From Patagioenas fasciata (lineage: Eukaryota; Chordata; Aves; Columbiformes; Columbidae): 64,000 nt of DNA. Below the pieces are notes generated by a model, which worked only from the letters and a program-made list of their open reading frames with translations, made no database searches and was not told where the DNA came from. The position numbers and the translations under genes are program-made. This document shows positions 51,410-60,565 of this stretch, piece after piece (the first letter of the stretch is position 1; each line of letters begins with the position of its first letter). Where the stretch lies: contig NC_092520.1 in NCBI RefSeq assembly GCF_037038585.1, forward strand, positions 3,362,501-3,426,500. Reading direction: 5' to 3'.

Positions 51410-51779
51410 TACTCGTAGTGAGTACAGAATGTGTACACTCGCGATTCTACGAGGGTAAATTTATAATACATTTGCAATCCTGCGAGGGTTAATACACGTG
51501 CAAATGTGCATGGAATATTACACATGCTTATGTGGAAGCACGGGAGGAAAATACACTCGCAGTTGTGCAGGGAAATAATTTATACACATGCTCATATTGA
51601 GCACGGAAAGTTACACGTGCAAATGTGCACGGAAAGTTACACGTACTTATGTGGAAGCACGGGAGGAAAATACACCCGTGATTATGCGAGGATTAATTTT
51701 ACACGTGCTCATATTGAGCATGGAAAGTTACACGTGCATATGTGCACGGAAAGTATAAATACACTCGCAATCCTGCGAG
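51410..51779. repeat. Array of about 13 tandem hairpin-forming units inside the LTR
   Basis: Nearly every unit begins TACA and contains an inverted repeat. Stem classes are CTCGCA/TGCGAG (51764-51779), CGTGC/GCACG (51616-51631 and 51733-51748), CGTGCTC/GAGCATG (51704-51722) and CGTACTT/AAGCACG (51642-51661). Units starting at 51493, 51519, 51552 and 51583 are echoed in the same order at 51612, 51638, 51671 and 51700, a higher-order period of about 118 bp. Some stems have lost one or two pairs, mostly by C-to-T or G-to-A changes at CpG; the unit at 51671 is the most decayed. Confidence 0.85.
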
Positions 51780-51907
51780 GAGAAGTTTTACTCACACCCA
51801 TGGCAGCAAGGCAAGCGGAGTCTCCATCCCGGGGGGCTCTCGGCGGTAGAATCTCGCTTGTGCTCCCAGAGACCCGCGACAATGGGCAGAGCCTCAATGA
51901 GAGTCCC

Positions 51908-51917
51908 ATTTTTATAG
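51908..51917 (-). promoter_or_regulatory. LTR TATA box
   Basis: The minus strand reads CTATAAAAAT here, about 280 bases from the LTR's 5' end, which fits a U3/R promoter. Confidence 0.6.
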
Positions 51918-52197
51918 CCTGATCAGACCTGACTGTGGGCATTCCAGAAGCTTCTCTGCACCCCCACACTGGCTGTGGGTGCCCCTGAAGCCTCCAAACA
52001 TCCCCCACATTGGCCGCGGGCGCCCAGCGGCTCCCTGGCACCTCGGCACTGCCTTCTCCTAATGGCCCTGGCCAGGGGGCTCTGGGGCCAAACAAAAGAA
52101 GCTGTCAGCCTCAAACAGCAGAGAGAGAGGGAGATGTGTTTACTCCTTCCATGATGAAGGAGGGAGAGGGAGAAAGGGGCTTTTGCATCCTGCCACA

Positions 52198-52300
52198 AAT
52201 GGGACCTCCAAAGGTCATCTGCTCCAAGACACCTGCCATGGACAGGTAGGTTTTCAGCTGGATTATGTTGCTCAGAGCCTCGTCCAGCCTGGCCTTGATT
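52198..52300 (-). repeat. CR1, right of LTR insertion
   Basis: 'gggacctccaaaggtcatct' continues the CR1 interrupted at 51129, followed by 'gttgctcagagcctcgtcca'. Confidence 0.8.
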
Positions 52301-53252
52301 TACCTAAATCTGCAATGCTTCTTCAGAGGGATATGACAGCTCAGCTCCCCAGCAAGCTTGTGCCTCAGTTGCCTTCTCCATACTCAGGTTTACACAGCTT
52401 TGGGGCTTATTTGAAGGTCTGTAGAGAAGCAGGCCACATGTGGGTATGTGTGAATAAATAATTTCTGCCTTAGCTCAAAATTCAGATCCAGCACTCAGGC
52501 GATGTATGAGCCAAAAGCACACTTCCATAAATATTACCTGGACTACAAACTGTTCCCAGCAAGGCAGGAAAAAGGCTGGAAGAGAAGATGAACCCTCCCA
52601 TGACTTTCTGATATCTCTGTACAAAATGCTAAAAATACCCTCAGGGACGTGATGGATGGACCTTCGTCAAGGCGAGCGCAGATGACAAAGTAACGTCTTG
52701 CCAGCATCGGGGCTTGTGAGAGCCTCCCAAGTGGCACCTTGAGGCTCAAGTTACATTTTGGGCTCATGTGAGCAGTTCCTGGGCTGAATAACTGGCAAAG
52801 AATGAGGACACAAGGCCTCGGAGAGAGAGAGGAGAGCTGCAGAAGTGAACACCATAGGAGATACACAACGTGAAGTAGGCACGGCCAAAGTCATGTTTAC
52901 GGCAAGTACGAAGTAACCACTGCAGGAGTGAGAAAGGGTTTTGTCTCTGTTCTGCCTGCTTGGCAATTGGATGAAGCAAATCTTGCTCGCTGGATGACTT
53001 GAGTTCAAACTCCTCATTAAATCCCAGCTCTCATCATCTGGTTTGTCGTTTACATCACTCATGATAAGACTTGAATCACTCGTGGTGAGGGGATGATTAT
53101 GGCTCAGAGGAAGATGCAGGAATGAAAGCAGAAGTGATCCAGGGGTTCCTGTGGTCTGGTGGGAGCTCTTCGGTGAGGCACAATTTGGCAGCACAAACTT
53201 TCGGTGCTTGTAAAGTCCTCCTGCTCCACACAAGGCTTTCTCTTTCCATGAG

Positions 53253-53497
53253 AATCACAGAATCATAGAATGGTTTGGGTTGGAAGGGACCTTCAAAGCT
53301 CATCCAGTGCCATGAGCAGGGACATCTTCACCAGCTCAGGTTGCTCAGAGCCCCGTCCAGCCTGGCCTGGGATGTCTCCAGGGATGGTTCACCCACCACC
53401 TCTCTGGCCAACCTGGGCCCGGGTGTCACCATGTCTTTGGCCTGAATCTATCCTCCATTAGTTTAAAACCGTCACCCTTTGTCCTATTTCAACAGGA
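53253..53497 (-). repeat. CR1 LINE 3' end
   Basis: 'agaatcacagaatcatagaa' through 'gttgctcagagccccgtcca' to 'cctatttcaacagg', with a 12-15-base deletion before 'ccatgagcaggg'. Confidence 0.92.
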
Positions 53498-54810
53498 TGA
53501 GGATGGTCCCCATGCAGCATGAGAGCACACCTTATTTCCAACCCAAATTCATCGTGCTGAAGGCACCAGAAGAAATACACAGTAACCTGGACATGATCAT
53601 GGAACCTGAGATACGGTGTCTGCTGCAGAGTTGGCCCCATCATGATGCTCTTAGTGGGCTCAGGGGGAAAAACTGGGGAGAAAATGTCCTTTTCAGATGC
53701 TGTGGTTGCAGACTGCAGACAGAGATGGTTGAATTAATAGACAACCCTGGCAGTAGTAAAACCCTTTGTGTTTTAAGGCTTGGAAACAAAAACCTACTAA
53801 AACCAATACTCCTGGAAAGAGAAAACTTAAACATTGATAAACAGAGGGTTAACCACAGGCAGGGAAATGAATCTCTGTTTTTAAGTCAGAGAAGGGGAAT
53901 TACAAAGATAAGCTTGACTTGAGTGTATGTCCCAACATGCCAAATACAGGCAGTTTCATACATGCATCCAACCACCTGGCCCCTGGGTGAATACACTGCA
54001 CATGGAGTCTTTGAAAATAGGGCATTTTCTGCTGTTAAATAACTGTATAGAAAAAAAAAAGGCTACAAGCTGTATGCAAATAGCTGACTCAAGGTACTAC
54101 AAACCTGCCCCATGCCCAACAAACAGCTCTCAAGTTCTCGAATAGAAGTGGAAAGAGGAAAATAAATGTGTCCTCAAAAGATGTATTTGATAGGCATCAA
54201 CTTAAAAATTCAATATGTGCATTAAAAAAAAACACTGTGTAAGGGTGCATTGCTGCTTTGCTGTGAGATTTACCTGCTGCTAAAAAATTATAACAAAACC
54301 GAAATAAAGGAGTCTAAAAGTGCTGTGAATTGTTCTTGGCTGCAGAGAGCTGCAAGACTGGCTCCTGCCCACGTTATTCCGTCCACAACCCGTGTTTTTC
54401 AGGCTCAGGTGCTTCGGTAATAGTAGGGTATTTGAAAGGATGTTATTGTTCTAGAATAATCGTCCCAGACACGCGGGTTAATAATAGACAGGGTTGTATA
54501 TCTCCTGCGCCAACGCAAGCACCGAGCAAAACAAACCACGCATGTTTCCAAAAACATCTATCAAACCAGCACGGCGATGCATGGCTTCTTGGTGGGAAAA
54601 CATATCCTCACGGGGAACAGAGCCAAGAGATCTCTAATCTATTCTTTTGGACCGTTTTCTGATTTTCAGTGGGTTGAACGGGAGAGGAAAGAGGGGGGAA
54701 AAAAAAAGTTGCAGGACAAGTACCGGTAAAACAAGTGAGACGGGAACTGGGTGGCAGCCAGCTCCCTGTCGCTGCTCGAGTCACATGAAGGGTGTCCCGG
54801 GGCTCGGTCG

Positions 54811-55016
54811 TATCACCACGGATTTAGGCTCGACTTTTCTTTCTTCCCAAGAAATGCGGTGACACAACGTGCACCTGCAAGTCATACGTTCAAGCTGCAG
54901 CTCAGCGTGGGTGTATTGTCATGGATTTGGGCTCGACTTCTCTTTCTTCCCAAGAAATGCGGTGTCACAACTTGCACCTGCAAGTCACACGTGCGTGTTG
55001 CTGCTCGGCCTGGGGC
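54811..55016 (+). repeat. Two-copy 103-bp tandem duplication
   Basis: 'gatttaggctcgactt' at 54821 recurs as 'gatttgggctcgactt' at 54924. The two units share 'tttcttcccaagaaatgcgg' and 'gcacctgcaagtca' and differ by a modest number of substitutions. The block lies 2.8 kb upstream of DGAT2. Confidence 0.85.
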
Positions 55017-55204
55017 TGTGGCGGTTGTGTCTTTACTTCTGGAAGTTGTGATGCTGCATTGAGCGCTGAGGTTTTAATTATTATTAATTTTCATGATGTT
55101 TTTATTTATTATTAATCTTCAGAATTCGTTTTATTAATGTATTCTCCTAGGCTGGGACCCCACTGCAGCCTACGGAGCAAGAAGATGATCAGGATTTCTC
55201 TTGT

Positions 55205-55482
55205 CAATAGGATGAGAGGAAATGGCTTCAAGTTGTGCCAGAAGAGGCTAAGATTGGATATTGGGAATAACTTCTTCCCCAAAGGGCTGTGGGGCATTGG
55301 AACAGGCTGCCCAGGGCGATGCTGGAGTCAGCATCCCTGGAGGGTTGGACAGACATGGAGATGAGGTTCTCAGGACATGGAGCAGTGCCAGGGGTGGGGT
55401 GATGGCCAGACTTGATGATCTTGAGGGTTTCTTCCAAGCAAAATGATTCTATGATTCTACAGTTCTATGATTCTATGATTCA
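55205..55482 (+). repeat. CR1 LINE 3' end with octamer tail
   Basis: 'ccccaaagggctgtggggca' subtype ending in 'atgattctatgattctacag' and further ATTCTATG units. Confidence 0.92.
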
Positions 55483-56621
55483 GAGAATTTACCCACAAAA
55501 TGTATAAAAAAGGTGAATACAGGTCAATAGAAAGATGATGAATCTGGACAGATGATGGTCCCAGAACACTAATATCTTTCTATCTCACGTCACAACCTGG
55601 CAGTATAATTTTTTGCAGGTTTTTATCCCAGTTACAATAAGAAGAGACACTTCTTTCCTTACTTCGCTTGCAGATAACTCTATGTCAACAGGGGACATGG
55701 GCAGAAAACCATTCCCCTTTCACTCAGCACTATTTTAGTGGTGATTTATTTCTGTTCTGAGCTCCCTTTTGGAGGTCTTATCCAAGAGTTGTTGGGCAAG
55801 ACCCTTTCTTCAGACATTCTCTTACAATTTTCTATTTTTATACGTATTTCAACAGGCCGCTACAACTGTTGGAAGACAGCCCTTTGGCCAAACGGCAACC
55901 GAACAAGTCCTGGTGCCAGTTTGACTCAAAAAGTTGGGTATGGGAATGCCTCAGAGGACTGAGAAGAAAAACAAATCACTCTTTCACCTCTGAATCTCCA
56001 ATTTAAGCTCCCAACAGCTGAAAATACAAGGGTTTTTTTTTTGTGAAACACACTGGTAGACACGTGTGTCTGGGCCAAAAAGTGGACGTTGCATCAGCAT
56101 CTCCAGGATCAACAGGAGAAAAAAAGTTGCTGGCTCAGCAAAGCGTAATCCTCCTCCCAACCTAAAAACCAGGCAAAAGTTGAGGAGTTTTTTAGGGTGT
56201 TTTGGTGGTGATTGCTACCTGCTCTCCACAAATAGGCAGCTCTGCATGTTCCTTGCTTTCAATGGGCTTTTCCCTGAGGGATCTCAAGGTGCTTATCTTT
56301 TTATTTTCCCCAAATTATAGAAGATGAAGCTGAGATTAGGGAAGGAGGAGAGGCCTGATTCTTTGCTCAGGGGTGTAGCAAAATCCCCCCCTTTAACAAT
56401 AGGGCCAGACATCACCCCGTTTTAAAGAATCTGGTTTAATATTATAGGATCTGGGGCAGATGCATCTGTCCCTATCTGCGAAAATGTCTTGCAGGTGCAG
56501 CCATGTTAAAACCTTGATAAAAACTTAAATGTCACCTCATTTCTTACGGCTCTTGCGAGTAGATCCATAAACATGTTGTCAGGAGCAGAAAATGAGGTTT
56601 GGTCAGTGGTTTCTACAGGCT

Positions 56622-56687
56622 ATCTTGATGGCTGGGCTCAATAATCATGAGGGTCTCTTCCAACCAAAATGGTTCTACTGTTCTGTG
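56622..56687 (+). repeat. CR1 LINE 3' tail
   Basis: 'gctgggctcaataatcatga' then 'cttccaaccaaaatggttct' is a short terminus. Confidence 0.75.
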
Positions 56688-57001
56688 AAAATGAAACTTA
56701 AAGAAACCATTAAAGCTTCTGTTAAAAAAAAATTCTAAAATTTTATTTTTTCTACTTTTTTCCTCTTAATGTCATGATGCTTTTAGGAATCTGGATCTCC
56801 CAGATCCCGCTGAGGAAGTTAAAATCAGCCAAGAATGAGGTGGGAGAGCATCTGAGCAGGAAAGGGACCACAGTGCCTTAAAATGTCCATCACTAGTGGG
56901 GACTTGGGGGGATTTTTCCCCGCTTTGTGTTGAGGGGAAGGAGAACAAGGAGGGAAACACCTTGCAGAGGGTGTGGGGGTGCCCCCTGCCTTGTCTTACT
57001 A

Positions 57002-57510
57002 TCATAGAATCATTTTGGTTGGAAAAGACCCTCAAGATCATCGAGTCCAACTGTTAAACCACCCCTGGCACTGTCCCATGTCCCTGAGAACCTCATGTCC
57101 ATCTGTCCAACCCTCCAGGGATGGTGACTCCAGCACTGTCCTGGGCAGTGTGTTCCAATGCCCCACAGCCCTTTGGGGAAGAAATTGGTCCCCACATCCA
57201 ACCTCAACCTCCCCTGGTGCAACTTGAGGCCGTTTCCTCTGCTCCTGGCGCTTGTTCCTGGGGAGCAGAGCCCGACCCCCCTGGCTCCAAGCTCCTTTCA
57301 GGCAGTTCAGAGATCAGAAGGTCTCCCCTCAGCTCCTGTTCTCCAGCTGAACCCCCCAGCTCCCTCAGCCGCTCCCATCACACTTGTGCTCCAGCCCCTT
57401 CCCCAGCTCCGTTCCCTTCTCTCAACTCGCTCCAGCACCTCAAGACCTTTCTTGGTGTGAGCGGCCCCAAACTGCCCCCAGGACTCGAGGTTTGGCCTCC
57501 CCAGTGCCCA
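57002..57510 (-). repeat. CR1 LINE 3' end adjoining the DGAT2 promoter (about 510 bp)
   Basis: It runs from 'atcatagaatcattttggtt' through the reversed 'ccccacagccctttggggaa' block to 'gaggtttggcctccccagtg'. It ends about 145 bases upstream of the DGAT2 TATA box and is opposite in orientation to the gene. Confidence 0.92.
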
Positions 57511-57654
57511 GTATCCCCCAAATCCCCACCCCATGCAGCAAGTTGGATCACCTAGACCAAGAGCTCCCTCCCCGTCCACACCCCGGGCTGAGGGACCCAG
57601 GCGTCCTGCCTGGCCCCGCCCCTCCCCGCCCTCTTCCTCCTCCTCCTCCGGGTC

Positions 57655-57660
57655 TATATA
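57655..57660 (+). promoter_or_regulatory. DGAT2: DGAT2 TATA box
   Basis: TATATA occurs 110 bases upstream of the DGAT2 start codon, preceded by two GC-box-like CCCGCCC motifs between about 57615 and 57631. Transcription would be expected to begin near 57685. Confidence 0.7.
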
Positions 57661-57730
57661 GGGATGTGCGGCCGATCCCTTCCCTACTCGCTGCACCGGG
57701 GCTGCGGAGCCGGGTCCTTTTTTCCATCCT

Positions 57731-57751
57731 ATGGCCCTGGCCGGGACCTGA
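57731..57751 (+). CDS. Upstream ORF in the DGAT2 leader (6 codons)
   Basis: An ATG at 57731 followed by GCC opens a six-codon frame (MALAGT) ending in TGA at 57749-57751. It lies entirely in the predicted 5' UTR and stops 13 bases before the DGAT2 start codon. Its context is moderate (C at -3, G at +4). Short leader ORFs of this type often lower translation of the main frame; whether this one is used cannot be seen. Confidence 0.5.
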   Translation: MALAGT

Positions 57752-57764
57752 CCCCCCCTCCGCA

Positions 57765-57804
57765 ATGAAGACCATCATCGCTGCCTATTCCGGGGTGCTG
57801 CGAG
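57765..57804 (+). CDS. DGAT2: DGAT2 coding exon 1 (partial gene; continues beyond window)
   Basis: DGAT2 is the ER and lipid-droplet enzyme that acylates diacylglycerol to triacylglycerol. Only the first coding exon is here: it reads MKTIIAAYSGVLR plus one base, then a donor GTACCA at 57805 (phase 1). This is the DGAT2 N-terminus; the human protein differs at one residue over the same stretch. The start codon has G at -3. It lies 110 bases downstream of a TATA box and 23 kb downstream of MOGAT2 on the same strand, the order known from human. No second DGAT2 exon was recognised before the window ends, so intron 1 exceeds 6 kb. Confidence 0.93.
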
Positions 57805-60390
57805 GTACCAAAGGGGGGGTCTGGGGACGTAGAGACGCGTCCCGGTACCGTGGGGATGCTGCGGTGCGGGAGCAGCATCCCGGCGGTTCAAGGTGCAGGG
57901 TCGGGCAGAAGCGACACAGAAACGCTCAGCTTAATTTCTAATATCCCCCTTTTTCTTTCTGCCTGGAGCAGTGCTTGTTTAAGAGGGGGGAGGATGGTGG
58001 GAAAAGAGCAAAATGCAATGGCGGGGAGGCTGGCTGTGGTTTTTCTTAGTGGCTCCCTGCGCAGGTTTTGCTTTTAAGCGAGCTTGGAGGGTCGGGCTGG
58101 TTTTCTGAAGCTGTTGCAAACGGCTCAGGTTTATCTAAGCCACTTTGCACCCTGGAAAAATGTGGGCGTGTGGCATTTGCTTAGGAACGAGCGTTTATTT
58201 TATTTTTACTTATTTTCTCTCCTTGTGATGGCAGGAAGGGAGGTGTAGTAGTTTTATCAACACGGCGTGGCTGGTAAAAATTCACTGTTGCAGCCTTATT
58301 TTGTAATACGTTGTCGCCCATACCTACATCAACAGAGGAGAAGATAAAAAGAGCACTGCTATTTTTTGTTGTGTTATCATGGGGAGTTGAAGATTCAGTG
58401 TCAAAGCAAGGTTTTACATTAGGAACTACATCCAAGTTCGCTTTTGCAATGCTCTGCACTGGTAAGTCACTTCCTTGGTGAGAGGAACAGGTTGGGTATC
58501 CATGGCTGCCACCCATCGTGGGCAGAGCTGCGGATGCCAAGCGCTTCCTGCTGCAGGCTGAAACACGTAGGTTATAAACATATCGGAGAGACAATATGGG
58601 AAATCTCAGTTTGCAGCCTCCCTCGTGTGCTTGTAAAAGCAGCTCTGGGTATCTCACAGGAATAAATTTAGCAAGTCTAAATATGTTGCTTGGTGGAGCC
58701 TCCTAACCCTCCTGCGAGGGTGCTTGTTTAGAGAAGTGTCATGGCTTGCAAATAGTGGGGGTTTTGCAGGAAAATGCGCTTGGACAGTGATTTGCCCCGT
58801 GCCTTGTGGAGGGCCCTGGAGTGATTGCTCTGTCTGTGTTGCAAAAGGCTTTCTGCCCTGCAAAAGCACACTCTGAATTCCTCTTGGGCTGAAGAGACCT
58901 TTGAAATGGCTCCTTGATTAAGCAAATCGTTAGCAGAGCTAAAAGGACCTGAACCTGGTGAATTAACCCCTCAGCTCTTGCTTTCCCACCGTGTCCTGCA
59001 TGTCGAGCTGCTGGTGCTCATCTCCATCAGAAAGATGTGGCACCTGCCAATATTGGGGATGGATCCGCAGGATCAGTTGTGAACGGATTGGGGAAAAAAA
59101 TCTGCATGTGTTTCCCAAGCTCAGCTCTGGTCCTTAAAGTATCTTAGCTTGCTTATACAACTAGCATGATGCCAAGTGATGTTTTGAGATGAGAGGTCAT
59201 TTGAATTGACAGCATGTGAACTGTTGAATTGAGAGTTAACCACAAGCCAAGTCCAGAGAATAAATCATTCAGGAGACCTATAAAATATGTAGGGCTGACC
59301 TGAGACCTCAGTGGCCACCTTGGCGGCATTGACGTGTTAATGATGGATCTAGGACACGTGCATAATTCAAAATGGAGTGTGGTTTAGGGACAGTGATTGG
59401 CCTCATCTCTAGATAATCCTGCTTAGCAATGGAAAGCTGTCTTAATGCTCCTCAGGTCAGTTTTCCTCTGAGGCACCTCATGGGGGTCCTGCAGTGATAT
59501 TTGTTGTTTCCTTACTCATTTCTTCACGTGCTTCTGCCCGGGGAGGTGCGAGATGTTGCCTTGGTGACTGCAGCATCCGCCAACGCAACCCCTTGCCAGC
59601 TCTGTAGCCTGTCATGGGCAAGAAAATGCAGGACCAGCTTCAAAGCCTGCTGGTCCAAAGCCAGGAGCTCAGACTCAGGCTGGGCTTTGGGGATGATGAT
59701 GTAGGACCTTGCAGGTCAAAGATGGGCAGAGGTGACGTGGTGTAGCAGTTCATGCATGGGACCTTAGGCGCTGCTTGATCATGTTAGATAACATCCTGCC
59801 CCCACCCATGTAGAATATTTAGAACAAATCCACTAGACTTTCTTTTCTCCCTATCTTTTCCAAGTATTTTGCCTGTGTGAAGAGCTGATTTATGTGGGCT
59901 GAGAGTCTGAATGGCTTATACTGTCCTTTAGCCCCCAGCCTTCATGTTTGCCTGACACCTGACTTTGTCCCAGTGCTTGTAAGTTTGGCTGAATTTGTTT
60001 GAAAATCTGATCCTATTAAAAACAAGAAAAGGTGCAGACATCTGCCTCTCTAACCATCCCTGTGTGTATGCAGGAGAACTCTGTTTTGGACGCTAACCCG
60101 GTGTTGCAAAGATCAGAGCAGATCTTGGACCAATATCTAGGGTTGGAGGATGCTTTGAGATGCTTTGGGTGGAAGGGTTTGTCATCTCCTCATCTTGACC
60201 TGACTCACTTTGGCCATGTGCTGGCCGGGTATTCTCCTCCTTGTGTTTGGCAGAGCAGCAGGGAGGTGCTCAGCTCTCCTGAGGAAGGATGCTGGTGTGG
60301 TCAGGACATTTAAGGGCTGTCTTTTGAAGTATCTGCTCTTATCTTGTTTCATCTTGCAGAAGCTCTTTCTCTCCTTTATTTTGGCTGGAC

Positions 60391-60565
60391 TGTGGCATTG
60401 GAACAGGCTGCCCAGGGCAGTGCTGGAGTCACCACCCCTGAAGGGGTTGAATAGATGCATAGATGAGGTTCTTAGGGACATGGTTTAGTGGTGGGCTTGA
60501 TAGTGTTGGGTTAACAGTTGGACTCAATGATCTTAAGGGTCTTTTCCAACCTAAATGCCTCTAGG
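60391..60565 (+). repeat. CR1 LINE 3' end in DGAT2 intron 1
   Basis: 'gtggcattggaacaggctgc' through 'ggactcaatgatcttaaggg' to 'ccaacctaaatgcctctagg'; the ATTCTATG tail is decayed. Confidence 0.88.

Larger units (their letters stand above)
51130..52197 (-). mobile_element. Solo LTR of an endogenous retrovirus, minus orientation (1068 bp)
   Basis: The segment has TGT...ACA ends (TGTCACGG on the left, TGCCACA on the right) and splits a CR1 whose two halves continue on either side. Read on the minus strand, a TATAAAAA-type box lies at about 51909-51916 and an AATAAA at 51184-51189, giving U3 of about 280, a long R of about 720 and a very short U5. The flanks ACGG and ATGG may be a diverged 4-base target duplication. 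No gag, pol or env sequence is present nearby, so it is a solo LTR. The R part carries an unusual hairpin array described separately. Family assignment is not possible by eye. Confidence 0.75.
35376..57000. other. Intergenic region between MOGAT2 and DGAT2
   Basis: No further gene was recognised across these 21.6 kb. The open frames are short, lack domain similarity that I can see, and many lie in CR1. The region holds CR1 copies, MIR-like fossils, simple repeats, a solo LTR and a tandem duplication, listed separately. Regulatory elements for either neighbour could lie here, but none can be shown from sequence alone. Confidence 0.6.
57590..57930. promoter_or_regulatory. DGAT2: CpG-rich DGAT2 promoter and first exon
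   Basis: This stretch is much richer in G+C and in CpG than its flanks. It covers the GC boxes, TATA box, 5' UTR, exon 1 and the start of intron 1. It looks like a small CpG island, as expected at a broadly expressed promoter, although it also has a TATA box. Confidence 0.7.

Noticed and set aside
51403-51790. CRISPR-like array (repeats of about 30 bp)
   Set aside because: The units are contiguous imperfect hairpins with no unique spacers, lie inside an LTR, and the DNA is avian.
51130-52197. Full provirus with coding genes
   Set aside because: No gag, pol or env similarity and no second LTR occur nearby; the CR1 continues directly on both sides.
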